Shown in pieces: positions 1-5,432 of a stretch of 35,626 nucleotides of DNA. The translations under genes and the position numbers were made by a program. How positions within the stretch are numbered: the first letter of the stretch is position 1; each line of letters opens with the position of its first letter. The notes below the pieces were generated by a model. It did no database searches, had not been told where the DNA came from, and saw only the letters and a program-made list of their open reading frames with translations. This stretch comes from a virus: IMG/VR virus record IMGVR_UViG_3300014720_000006, positions 1 through 35,626 of that record; one strand, written 5' to 3'.

Positions 1-123
1 GCTGAAGAACCTTCCTCCGCTCATGCCGACAAGCGTCATCAGAAAACATCGTTATTCGAATCAGACTGAGAACGGACAAAACAAGCTGAGCCCTTCGGCC
101 AACCGATGGAAGCTTAGATCAAA
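1..123. repeat. Terminal direct repeat, left copy
   Basis: The first 123 bases are identical to the last 123 bases of the window. A reading frame that enters the right copy continues in frame through the left copy and on to a stop at 175, so the two copies are the same locus seen twice. This is what a circular contig cut at an arbitrary point looks like, or a genuine short terminal repeat. The location inside a gene favours assembly overlap or a permuted genome over a true physical end. Confidence 0.95.
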
Positions 124-175
124 AACATTTCAAGGGGTCGCGCAAGCTATGGCGAGCCAGTGGGGAAAGTTATGA
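1..175 (+). CDS. 3' part of DNA methyltransferase-like gene that crosses the join
   Basis: This is the carboxy-terminal continuation of the gene that starts at 35100. The frame enters at base 2 (Leu-Lys-Asn-Leu-Pro-Pro) and ends at TGA 173-175. Joined across the 123-bp repeat the protein is 192 residues. The stop overlaps the ATG of the next gene at 172 as ATGA, so the two are translationally coupled. The tail residues visible here (an LPPL segment and a final AxAMASQWG) match the usual ending of this phage protein family as I know it. Confidence 0.85.
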   Translation, partial: LKNLPPLMPTSVIRKHRYSNQTENGQNKLSPSANRWKLRSKTFQGVAQAMASQWGKL

Positions 176-411
176 AACACTACCTAACACGTCACGTTAT
201 TTACACTCTTCCAAGCCGAGGCGAGCGTCAGCTTGTGAACTCCATCACCCAAGTCATCGATGAGACTGCGCTGCGTCAGTTGATAGCGGAAACGGTACTA
301 GCAGGGCACGCTATTAGCGGAGGCTCAACTGTGCTTCGGTATCATGACAGGGTCCAGTCAGGGACCGATATGGTCTATTTAGAGGGCGTCATCACCTGGG
401 AGGTGGCATGA
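172..411 (+). CDS. Hypothetical phage protein, 79 aa
   Basis: The start at ATG 172 is chosen over an upstream GTG at 160 because GGGGAAAG lies just before it and it overlaps the previous stop as ATGA. The protein begins MKHYLTRHVIYTLPSRGE and has no transmembrane segment or cysteine motif that I recognise. It reads as a small soluble alpha/beta protein. Its own stop overlaps the next start as ATGA (408-411), so it sits in the middle of a coupled trio starting with the methyltransferase-like gene. Function unknown. Confidence 0.75.
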   Translation: MKHYLTRHVIYTLPSRGERQLVNSITQVIDETALRQLIAETVLAGHAISGGSTVLRYHDRVQSGTDMVYLEGVITWEVA

Positions 412-653
412 GTCTTGCGTATGACTTCGGTCGTCATAAGGGGCGAGTGGACGCGCTGAAGGAGTTTCTAAAAACTTCGCCCGATAATCTCCGAAAGAGC
501 CTGGCAAGGGATCTCCTCGAGAAGGAGAGACCAATTGCCCAGGCGGTTCTTAAGCGCTTCATGTCTACCCCGACCGCTCAAGACTTGGGGGCCTACCACG
601 ATGGTTATGATTTTGGGTGGAAAGAAACATTCAACGTTATCAATAGGTTGTAA
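408..653 (+). CDS. Hypothetical phage protein, 81 aa
   Basis: The ATG overlaps the preceding stop (ATGA). The protein is soluble and charged, starting MSLAYDFGRHKGRVDALKE, with a predicted helical middle (about residues 14-50) and an aromatic glycine-rich tail (YHDGYDFGWKETF). The related-looking YDFG motifs near both ends (YDFGR and YDFGW) are curious and may mark a short internal duplication. It closes the first gene cluster; a promoter-like sequence and a structured leader follow. Function unknown. Confidence 0.75.
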   Translation: MSLAYDFGRHKGRVDALKEFLKTSPDNLRKSLARDLLEKERPIAQAVLKRFMSTPTAQDLGAYHDGYDFGWKETFNVINRL

Positions 654-672
654 ATTGTGGATAACTTTACTA

Positions 673-699
673 TTGACGGATTTTCAAAAGTATGATAAT
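673..699 (+). promoter_or_regulatory. Candidate sigma70-type promoter
   Basis: TTGACG at 673-678 and GATAAT at 694-699 each match the consensus hexamers at five of six positions. The spacer of 15 bases is short. It lies in the AT-rich start of the only sizeable intergenic gap in the early block, just after the stop at 653, and would drive the genes from 868 onwards. Transcription would begin about 706, just before the large hairpin. Confidence 0.45.
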
Positions 700-720
700 T
701 CGTTGTTAGAAACGCAGATA

Positions 721-770
721 GGTGGAGAGAGAGGGGTTGAGCGTCTAGGGGCCGCTCCCCCCTCTCCACC
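721..770 (+). promoter_or_regulatory. Long imperfect RNA hairpin in the 5' leader
   Basis: The arms 721-729 (GGTGGAGAG) and 762-770 pair over 9 bp, then GGGG 733-736 pairs with CCCC 758-761, then GAGC 739-742 pairs with GCTC 754-757. This gives 17 pairs with two bulges (AGA and TT) on the 5' side only and an 11-base loop (743-753). No T-run follows, so it is not a standard terminator. It would be a structured leader or attenuator-like element about 100 bases upstream of the gene at 868. The region 771-867 is purine-rich and holds no gene that I can support. Confidence 0.6.
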
Positions 771-867
771 CGAGAGTGAAAGAGAAGAAGCAAGAGCTAC
801 GATAGACGAAAAGGGGAGGGGAAAAGACGGACTGAGCCCCCGAGGGTAGTACGTTCTTTTGAATACT

Positions 868-1122
868 ATGAGTAAAAAGCTCAACTATAAGAATCTGAAT
901 AAGAAACGCTCGGAAGCAAGCGAGAAGCAGGAACTCTTTCTTGCTGAGATCCGGGAGCGTGCAGCGCGTCGGATCACTAGCACTGGCCGTTCCGCTTGGG
1001 ATGAGCTGCGCGAGAAGTACGAGTTCAAGATTAAAAGCCAAGGCTACCGCATCGCGTACTTAGAGAAAAAGGTTGCCGAACTCGAGGCGCGGCTCAAAGC
1101 TGAAGACGGGGTGGTTCTCTAA
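868..1122 (+). CDS. Small basic coiled-coil protein, 84 aa
   Basis: The protein is rich in Lys, Arg and Glu. Residues about 50-80 form a likely coiled coil (YRIAYLEKKVAELEARLK). The start is uncertain: ATG 868 has no clear ribosome site and an in-frame TTG at 859 is possible. The stop TAA overlaps the next ATG as TAATG at 1122. The coiled coil suggests oligomerisation, and the basic N-terminus may touch nucleic acid; both are inference. It is the first gene after the structured leader. Confidence 0.65.
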   Translation: MSKKLNYKNLNKKRSEASEKQELFLAEIRERAARRITSTGRSAWDELREKYEFKIKSQGYRIAYLEKKVAELEARLKAEDGVVL

Positions 1123-1577
1123 TGCCTTATATTTGTTCACTGTGTCATGGTTCTGGGTTTGTGCTCGCGCATTCAAAGACTGAAGAAGCTTCCGAGGCCC
1201 CGTTCGCCTTCCGCTGCGAGTGTAGCGTTGGGCGGGCCAAGGGTCAGACTGGGATTCCCTTGTGGTCGAAACGGTACGCTGCAGGGTACGACCCCAATTT
1301 AAAGCCCGCCGAGAAGGTTGAGATAATCTCAGTAGCTAAGGCTCAGGCTATGCCGTCCTCGCCTGTTATAAATGAACCTCAAGCGCCTGAGACGGTTTTG
1401 GACGCTGACAGTTTGGTTGCCCTTCAGGGATGCGTTGATTCTGCCAAGGCTGGGGCTCAACTGGGTAGCCTTCCAGCGTTTAGGGAACTCGTCGTCAAGT
1501 TTGGGAAGGACCCTGTGCTCGCAGCCGTTCGCAGTCTCAGGCTCGAGGCCGCGACTCCGAAAGTGGGTGGGGCGTGA
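1122..1577 (+). CDS. Zinc-ribbon-like protein, 151 aa, paralogue of the gene at 2710
   Basis: The N-terminus carries CSLCHGSGF (Cys5, Cys8) and a second pair CEC near residues 32-34, a likely metal site, followed by GIPLWSKRYAAGYDPN. The same order occurs in the protein encoded at 2710-2985, so the two are duplicates. The remaining C-terminal part (about residues 70-151) is extra and helical. The CxxCxGxG pattern resembles DnaJ-type zinc ribbons but no J domain is present. It is coupled to both neighbours (TAATG at the start, GTGA at the end). Function unknown; possibly a nucleic-acid or protein adaptor. Confidence 0.75.
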   Translation: MPYICSLCHGSGFVLAHSKTEEASEAPFAFRCECSVGRAKGQTGIPLWSKRYAAGYDPNLKPAEKVEIISVAKAQAMPSSPVINEPQAPETVLDADSLVALQGCVDSAKAGAQLGSLPAFRELVVKFGKDPVLAAVRSLRLEAATPKVGGA

Positions 1578-1744
1578 GTAAACAGCTCGACGGGGGTACT
1601 CAGCTGCAAATCTGCCCAGAGTGTCACGTTGCCGTGCTCCGAGTGCTTGAGGACACTCCGCTTGCCAGGCTATCAAAGTGCCCGACCTGTGGTTTCATGG
1701 TGATCGTTAGAAAGCCACAAAGCGAGGGCCCAAAGGGTCAATAA
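1574..1744 (+). CDS. Zinc-ribbon micro-protein, 56 aa
   Basis: A GTG start overlaps the previous TGA (GTGA) with a G-rich ribosome site just upstream. The protein has two cysteine pairs, CPEC at residues 14-17 and CPTC at 36-39, spaced as in a rubredoxin-like or treble-clef zinc ribbon. It overlaps the end of the oppositely oriented phosphoesterase gene by 38 bases. Too small for an enzyme; more likely a zinc-stabilised binding module. Two CPxC pairs at this spacing are unlikely by chance, which is the main support. Confidence 0.65.
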   Translation: MSKQLDGGTQLQICPECHVAVLRVLEDTPLARLSKCPTCGFMVIVRKPQSEGPKGQ

Positions 1745-2654
1745 TCCCGACCCCTTGCGTCCAGTCCGTGATCTTTTGCGGCGTATAACTCAAGCCTTTG
1801 CTCGCGGGGTCGGCAAGGTAGCCACAGTTTAGCTCGAAGTAAGTCTTGCCGCGAATATGTTTAAACGCCACGCCCCCCCTGTGGGAGTGTCCGACTACGG
1901 CGTTGTGCATCATGTAGCTTGCATGGTCCCCTAGTTTGGTGCGGTAGCCATGCAGAAAGGCAATGCCGTCGATAATGAGTTCCTCGCGGTGGTCGGCGAT
2001 GAGTTCAACGCCGGGGAAGGTGAAGAAGCGATCAAGCTCGATAAACACTTCAAGCGCAGGCGCGACTTCGAGGACGCGCTTTAACGGTCGAATGTCATGG
2101 TTTCCGCGGAGCTGTATTTTCCGGGCCTGTGGCGCAAGCTTCCCGATCTCCGCCCACATGGCTTTTGCGTTCTCGAAAGACTTTTCAATCTCTCCCTTTG
2201 GAGTGAAATGCATTTGGCTTGTGGGGAACTTAGACCACGAAAGCATATCGTGAAGGTCGCCCATCTGGATCACTACCGTGGGCTTGATCTGCTCTATGAT
2301 GCGGTAAACGCGCTCGAGTGCCCTTGGATCGCAGAACGGGTGATGAGTGTCTCCCAGGCACACAATCGTGTTCTGAATCGGTACAGGGGCTTCTACGGGC
2401 TCGAGGGGCGGGCGCGCCTGCTGTAGCTCCAAGTGCTCGTCAATGTTTCGACGCATGAACGGCGTACGGTCGCGCTTGCGAGGGTGATAGCTCTCAAGGC
2501 CCGCAGCTTGAAGCATCGCTGAATAACCGCCAAAAGCTTGTCTGATTTTGCTGCGGCTATTTGCAACTTGGTCGTCAAACTCATCCCGCGTAGGCGTTCG
2601 GCCCAGCTCAACCGCAAGTTGTTTTAAAATAACAATAAGTTCGTGGGCGTCCAT
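1707..2654 (-). CDS. Metallophosphoesterase with N-terminal homing-endonuclease-type repeat
   Basis: The calcineurin-like core has all the expected metal motifs, numbered from ATG 2654: GDTHH 101-105, GDLHD 132-136, GNHD 184-187, LHG 234-236 and GHSH 255-258. Such enzymes hydrolyse phosphomono- or diesters, including nucleic acids in SbcD/Mre11-type members. Residues about 17-53 (GRTPTRDEFDD through AMLQAAGL) resemble the small DNA-binding repeat found beside HNH homing endonucleases. The 315-residue form starts at ATG 2654; a TTG four codons earlier is open and neither has a clear ribosome site. It is the only leftward gene in the early block. Probably a DNA-directed phosphoesterase; substrate unknown. 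Confidence 0.85.
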   Translation of the reverse strand: MDAHELIVILKQLAVELGRTPTRDEFDDQVANSRSKIRQAFGGYSAMLQAAGLESYHPRKRDRTPFMRRNIDEHLELQQARPPLEPVEAPVPIQNTIVCLGDTHHPFCDPRALERVYRIIEQIKPTVVIQMGDLHDMLSWSKFPTSQMHFTPKGEIEKSFENAKAMWAEIGKLAPQARKIQLRGNHDIRPLKRVLEVAPALEVFIELDRFFTFPGVELIADHREELIIDGIAFLHGYRTKLGDHASYMMHNAVVGHSHRGGVAFKHIRGKTYFELNCGYLADPASKGLSYTPQKITDWTQGVGIIDPLGPRFVAF

Positions 2655-2657
2655 GTC

Positions 2658-2684
2658 TTGACACAAGCGTGTCTGTATTACATT
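2658..2684 (+). promoter_or_regulatory. Candidate promoter for the gene at 2710
   Basis: A perfect TTGACA (2658-2663) is followed after 15 bases by TACATT (2679-2684). It lies in the short gap between the divergent genes starting at 2654 (leftward) and 2710 (rightward). The stretch TGTATTAC here recurs just before the gene at 3394. The short spacer lowers confidence. Confidence 0.4.
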
Positions 2685-2709
2685 GCTTGGCGCAAGGAGT
2701 ATCTTATCA

Positions 2710-2985
2710 GTGTGTAGTTTATGCCTTGGAACGGGCTATGTTCTCTGTCGCTTTAAGAAAGCCGACATTCCTACAATCCCATTTGCATTTCGTTGCGGTT
2801 GCACAATAGGCCGGTCAAAGTCCACAACCGGCATTCCTTTATGGAATCAACGATATGAGAGAAATTACGAGCCCATTCGATCTTTGGCTTATGATCGTCC
2901 CGATGAGGTTTTGCCAGAGGCCGTTGTATCGGTAGTTAAAGCCGAGCCAAGCCTTTCTGCGTCCGAGGATGCACTCCCATGGTAA
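2710..2985 (+). CDS. Zinc-ribbon-like protein, 91 aa, paralogue of the gene at 1122
   Basis: I chose GTG 2710 because AAGGAG (2694-2699) sits 10 bases upstream and because it aligns the start with the paralogue; an in-frame TTG at 2683 is possible. The protein has CSLCLGTGYVLC near its start and RCGC about 20 residues later, then GIPLWNQRYERNYEP, matching the first part of the 151-residue protein motif for motif. It lacks that protein's long C-terminal extension. The phosphoesterase gene and a micro-protein gene now separate the copies. Function unknown. Confidence 0.75.
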   Translation: MCSLCLGTGYVLCRFKKADIPTIPFAFRCGCTIGRSKSTTGIPLWNQRYERNYEPIRSLAYDRPDEVLPEAVVSVVKAEPSLSASEDALPW

Positions 2986-3071
2986 TTTGCGCGTGCAGAG
3001 GGAGTGTGGTAGACTCAACATTGCTATATCCCTGCGCATTTTGCCGGGGACGAATTACTCGAGGAGAGACT

Positions 3072-3293
3072 ATGGCCGATTATAGTGAGGAAAAAGGTAA
3101 GGAACTTAAAGGCTCGGGCGGACGTGACGCCGCTTCGTACAAGTCTGAAACGGGCGGCGCAGCAGGCGCAAAGAAGCAAGATAAGCTTGCAGGCTCTGCC
3201 CCCGAGTCTAAAAAGAAAGATGAAAGCGCCTATAAAGCAGCGGCAGTCGTGCAATGCCGCTGCTTTATTGCACGACGAAAGCAAGTCTGTTAA
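3072..3293 (+). CDS. Hydrophilic Lys/Gly/Ala-rich protein, 73 aa
   Basis: ATG 3072 has a strong ribosome site (GAGGAGAG) 4 bases upstream. The protein is low-complexity and charged (MADYSEEKGKELKGSGG), likely disordered. The same frame is open back to an ATG at 2979 overlapping the previous stop; that longer form would add CAC and CAFC cysteine motifs, but its ribosome site is poorer. A 12-bp hairpin (3234-3266) lies inside the last part of the coding region, and the last residues (QCRCFIARRKQVC) are partly dictated by it. Moderate confidence that it is a gene; function unknown. Confidence 0.55.
   Translation: MADYSEEKGKELKGSGGRDAASYKSETGGAAGAKKQDKLAGSAPESKKKDESAYKAAAVVQCRCFIARRKQVC
3234..3266 (+). 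terminator. Strong hairpin inside the 3' end of the 3072 gene
   Basis: AAAGCAGCGGCA (3234-3245) pairs perfectly over 12 bp with 3255-3266 around a 9-base loop. The 3' arm ends in TTT followed by ATTG, so it has only a weak U-tract. It could be a terminator, an RNA-processing site or a translational brake for the gene it lies in. Confidence 0.55.
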
Positions 3294-3324
3294 TTCTGCC
3301 TTTGGCAAGGATGACGTGAGTAAG

Positions 3325-3356
3325 GGGAACCGGGAGCAATCTTGGTTCCCTTTTTT
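3325..3356 (+). terminator. Rho-independent terminator
   Basis: GGGAACC (3325-3331) pairs with GGTTCCC (3344-3350) around a 12-base loop, followed directly by TTTTTT (3351-3356) and ATTT. It ends the transcript carrying the gene at 3072 and separates it from the promoter at 3359. Confidence 0.85.
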
Positions 3357-3358
3357 AT

Positions 3359-3387
3359 TTGCACGGCCGTATTACTGTGTGTATTAC
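3359..3387 (+). promoter_or_regulatory. Candidate promoter giving a leaderless transcript for the RHH gene
   Basis: TTGCAC (3359-3364), a 17-base spacer and TATTAC (3382-3387) form a plausible sigma70-type promoter immediately after a terminator. The ATG of the RHH gene is at 3394, only 6 bases beyond the -10 box, so the start codon would be at or next to the first transcribed base. No ribosome site precedes that ATG, which fits leaderless translation as known for lambda cI from pRM. Confidence 0.5.
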
Positions 3388-3393
3388 CTTCGC

Positions 3394-3570
3394 ATGAGCA
3401 AAAAAGTGGTTTGGTCGATTCGGGTCGATAAAGAGGACTTAGAGCAGGCACGTAAGCTTGGACTAAGTTTATCTGAACCGATTCGCCAGTACATGAAGCT
3501 GCTCGTTTGGAAACACTCACCCAAAGCTAAGTTGAAGGAAAAACCACAATGGAAAATCGAAACCAAGTAG
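3394..3570 (+). CDS. Ribbon-helix-helix DNA-binding regulator, 58 aa
   Basis: Residues about 4-36 fit the MetJ/Arc fold: a beta strand (VVWSIRV), a helix (KEDLEQARKLG), a turn, and a second helix (LSEPIRQYMKLLVW). A basic tail follows. Such proteins bind operator DNA as dimers through the beta strands and commonly act as repressors. The gene starts a transcript of its own (promoter 3359-3387) and overlaps the RecT-like gene by 22 bases, so it may control that recombination operon. It is the only clear transcription-factor candidate in the genome. The start at ATG 3394 lacks a ribosome site. Confidence 0.75.
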   Translation: MSKKVVWSIRVDKEDLEQARKLGLSLSEPIRQYMKLLVWKHSPKAKLKEKPQWKIETK

Positions 3571-4370
3571 CTGTCATCCCGCTTGATCAAGTCGAGCGGA
3601 TGGCAGTTGCGTTTGCCAAGTCTAATTTGTTTGGAATTAAAACCCCGGAGCAAGGCGTTGCGCTTATGCTTATTGCGCAGGCTGAGGGAATGCACCCAGC
3701 TATTGCTGCCCGGGATTATCACGTCATTCAGGGGCGCCCTGCGCTTAAAGCCGATGCAATGCTAGCGCGGTTTCAAGCCGCAGGTGGGAAGGTAACGTGG
3801 GATGCATATACTGACAGTGAAGTGCGGGCCAGCTTTTCTCATCCTCAAGGTGGAACGGCCACCGTCGGCTGGACTATTGCTCAAGCTAAAAACGCTGGAC
3901 TTACTGGCAAGGATGTTTGGAAACAGTACCCTAGGGCGATGCTTCGTGCACGTGTTATTTCTGAAGGGATTCGCACCGTTTATCCCGGTGTATCTGTTGG
4001 CGTTTATACTCCTGAAGAAATTGAGGACTTTGATTCCAAGCCAGCGACGAAAGAAGTCGAGTCCGTACCGGTACAGGCCAGTCCTGTAGAGCAGCCGAAA
4101 AAACCTGTCGTCATCCCGAAGCCAGTAGATCCAGAGAAACGTGCGGCGCTTGAGCAGCTCAAGAAATCGGCTTGGTCGAAAGAGCAGTTGACGAGCTACG
4201 CAAAAGCGGCGTGGAATGCAGCATCTAGCGCAGAGTTAAAGACCGACGAGCTTAAACTCCTCGCTCAGGTCGCTACGTCTGTGACATTTGACGTTGCGAT
4301 GGCGGAGCAGCAGGCGATCTCTGAAGCAGTCGCGCAAGCGGGCCTCAACTTTGACGATCAGGTGCTCTAA
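3549..4370 (+). CDS. RecT-like single-strand annealing recombinase
   Basis: The protein of 273 residues has the layout of phage RecT-family annealing proteins: a short N-terminal part, then EQGVALMLIAQAEGMHP, DYHVIQGRPALKADAML (residues about 56-72), WTIAQAKNAGLTGKDVWKQ and a final core segment RAMLRARVISEGIRTVYP (about 128-145). The C-terminal third is Pro/Lys-rich linker plus helices and probably binds partners. It would anneal complementary ssDNA during replication or repair. GAAGGA lies 10 bases before the ATG. The usual partner exonuclease is not adjacent; the VRR-NUC protein at 5537 or the phosphoesterase at 1707 could substitute, which is speculation. Confidence 0.8.
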   Translation: MENRNQVAVIPLDQVERMAVAFAKSNLFGIKTPEQGVALMLIAQAEGMHPAIAARDYHVIQGRPALKADAMLARFQAAGGKVTWDAYTDSEVRASFSHPQGGTATVGWTIAQAKNAGLTGKDVWKQYPRAMLRARVISEGIRTVYPGVSVGVYTPEEIEDFDSKPATKEVESVPVQASPVEQPKKPVVIPKPVDPEKRAALEQLKKSAWSKEQLTSYAKAAWNAASSAELKTDELKLLAQVATSVTFDVAMAEQQAISEAVAQAGLNFDDQVL

Positions 4371-4633
4371 TGCGCTGCCTAAAGTGTAAAGAGATCGCAA
4401 AGGTTTGCCTCGAGAACGGATGGATGCACTTTAAATGCAAACGTCACCGACTGATTGAACAGGAACGCGCCGAGGAAGCTCGAGCACTTGCAGCCTTCGG
4501 TCGGCTTGAGGTGACAGGAAACGAGTACAAAGAAGCTCTCGAGCGCAAACTCGTTGAAGGTGATTATAATGCGAACTTCGATGCCTACTGGTGGGACTAC
4601 GATACCAATAGGCATTTAAGCGGAAACTATTAA
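4370..4633 (+). CDS. Zinc-ribbon protein with helical and acidic tail, 87 aa
   Basis: Start and previous stop overlap as TAATG. The N-terminus has CLKCK (Cys3, Cys6) and a second group Cys13 and Cys23 (FKCKRH) that could complete a metal site. A charged helix (about residues 25-65) and an aromatic acidic tail follow (FDAYWWDYD). Being coupled to the recombinase gene suggests a role in DNA recombination or replication, by context only. The tRNA gene begins 5 bases after its stop. Confidence 0.7.
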   Translation: MRCLKCKEIAKVCLENGWMHFKCKRHRLIEQERAEEARALAAFGRLEVTGNEYKEALERKLVEGDYNANFDAYWWDYDTNRHLSGNY

Positions 4634-4638
4634 GGGTT

Positions 4639-4713
4639 TGGGGGGCAGCATGATGGTCATGCACCACACTGTTAATGTGGCCTATGTGGGTTCGAGTCCT
4701 ACCCCCCCAGCCA
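4639..4713 (+). tRNA. tRNA-Asn (anticodon GUU), CCA encoded
   Basis: A full cloverleaf can be drawn. The acceptor UGGGGGG (4639-4645) pairs with CCCCCCA (4703-4709). The D stem is GCAU/AUGC (4648-4651, 4659-4662) and the anticodon stem CCACA/UGUGG (4664-4668, 4676-4680) has loop CUGUUAA, so the anticodon at 4671-4673 is GUU. The T stem is GUGGG/CCUAC with loop UUCGAGU; the discriminator is G and CCA is encoded at 4711-4713. Position 8 is C instead of the usual U, which may weaken the U8-A14 tertiary contact. It lies within the early transcript and is followed by a terminator. Confidence 0.93.
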
Positions 4714-4763
4714 ATACACTCGAGGGATGGGCTCTCGAGATGCCCTCAAGTGGGGCTTGTGGT

Positions 4764-4803
4764 CCCCGGAGCGAGACTAACGATCCCCGCTCCGGGGTTT
4801 TTT
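4764..4803 (+). terminator. Rho-independent terminator after the tRNA
   Basis: CCCCGGAGCG (4764-4773) pairs perfectly with CGCTCCGGGG (4788-4797) around a 14-base loop and is followed by six Ts (4798-4803). It would end the recT-tRNA transcript; the genes from 4816 would need read-through or their own promoter, which I do not see. Confidence 0.9.
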
Positions 4804-4815
4804 AGGGGGGGCTAT

Positions 4816-4977
4816 ATGCCACTGAAAAAGGGTTATTCAAAAGCTACTGTGAGCGGGAACATCCGCGAAATGATGGGCGCAGGTTATCCGCAGAAGCAGG
4901 CCGTCGCAGCCGCTTTAAATACTGCGCGCAAGAGTAAGAAGAAGACCGCCAAGAAGAAAGCGGCAAAGCGGAAATGA
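4816..4977 (+). CDS. Small Lys-rich phage protein, 53 aa
   Basis: ATG 4816 follows a G-rich ribosome site (AGGGGGGG). The protein begins [20 protein letters not shown], contains the motif [17 protein letters not shown] and ends in a run of Lys/Ala repeats. Short basic proteins with a KQAxAxAL helix are widespread in phages and have no assigned function as far as I know; nucleic-acid or capsid binding is a guess from charge. An open frame extends upstream to 4675 but would cross the tRNA and terminator, so the short form is right. ATGA overlap with the next gene. Confidence 0.8.
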   Translation: MPLKKGYSKATVSGNIREMMGAGYPQKQAVAAALNTARKSKKKTAKKKAAKRK

Positions 4978-5069
4978 CGCTTGAGCACTTGGCTGGTCTA
5001 GCTGCCTACACAGGCTTTATCGGCCTAGTGATAGTTTTTTTGAAAGGTAAAGGTAGATGCGATGAATAA
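4974..5069 (+). CDS. Single-span membrane micro-protein, 31 aa
   Basis: The ATG overlaps the previous TGA (ATGA). The peptide starts [19 protein letters not shown] and continues hydrophobic to residue 23, then ends with a positively charged tail (KGKGR). This is a classic small membrane peptide with the charged end inside. It overlaps the next start by 8 bases. Superinfection or membrane-related roles are possible but not shown. Confidence 0.5.
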   Translation: MTLEHLAGLAAYTGFIGLVIVFLKGKGRCDE

Positions 5070-5214
5070 TGAAAAAGAAGCGATCCGGCTGCGAGAGTGG
5101 CTCGAGCTGATCTCGAACGGGCCGCATAGCCACCCAGCGCGAGGGCAATTCGCAGAGCCTTGTGACTCAGAGTGCCCTGTGTTCAACGCGAAACGCGCCT
5201 TGGAGGGGGAATGA
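5062..5214 (+). CDS. Hypothetical protein, 50 aa, with paired cysteines
   Basis: It starts at ATG 5062 after an AAAGGTAG-like ribosome site and its TGA overlaps the next ATG (ATGA at 5211). The sequence [20 protein letters not shown] is followed by HSHPARG and CDSEC (residues 34-38), so histidines and two cysteines could bind a metal. It is framed by translational coupling on both sides, which is the main evidence that it is real. Function unknown. Confidence 0.6.
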   Translation: MNNEKEAIRLREWLELISNGPHSHPARGQFAEPCDSECPVFNAKRALEGE

Positions 5215-5432
5215 CCCACGTCACGAAGCTGGTAAAAGTTAAGCCTGACGATCTTATCAAGATGGCGCAGGCACTTAAGTCGCAAGCAATGGACTTTGCT
5301 TACCCTGGCGAAGTCGTCATGCTCCCGCTCACTGGCGAAATCACACTTCTCTATGAGCCTGAGGAGGAGTTTTGCAAGCCACTCACTCGTCTGGGCTATT
5401 CAGCCGGGGGGGCGAGTGCCGGGGAGAACTGA
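5211..5432 (+). CDS. Hypothetical protein, 73 aa
   Basis: A very strong ribosome site (GGAGGGGGA) directly precedes ATG 5211, which is preferred over a start at 5172. The protein is acidic to neutral and soluble (MTHVTKLVKVKPDDLIKMAQ) with a proposed beta-rich middle (EVVMLPLTGEITLLYEP). No known motif is visible. It overlaps the following zinc-ribbon gene by 17 bases. Confidence 0.7.
   Translation: MTHVTKLVKVKPDDLIKMAQALKSQAMDFAYPGEVVMLPLTGEITLLYEPEEEFCKPLTRLGYSAGGASAGEN

Noticed and set aside
1-123. True packaging ends (pac/cos or long terminal repeats)
   Set aside because: The repeat is short, lies inside a gene that closes perfectly and has the length of an assembly overlap; physical ends cannot be claimed.
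535-1041. Overlapping frames on both strands across the 654-867 gap
   Set aside because: They run over a promoter and a large hairpin, have no ribosome site, and their composition is low-complexity.
3085-3393. N-terminal extension of the RHH gene back to 3085
   Set aside because: That frame crosses two hairpins, one a clear terminator, and the RHH fold starts at 3394.
4675-4815. Upstream extension of the small Lys-rich gene
   Set aside because: The extension would read through the tRNA and a strong terminator; the ATG at 4816 has an ideal ribosome site.
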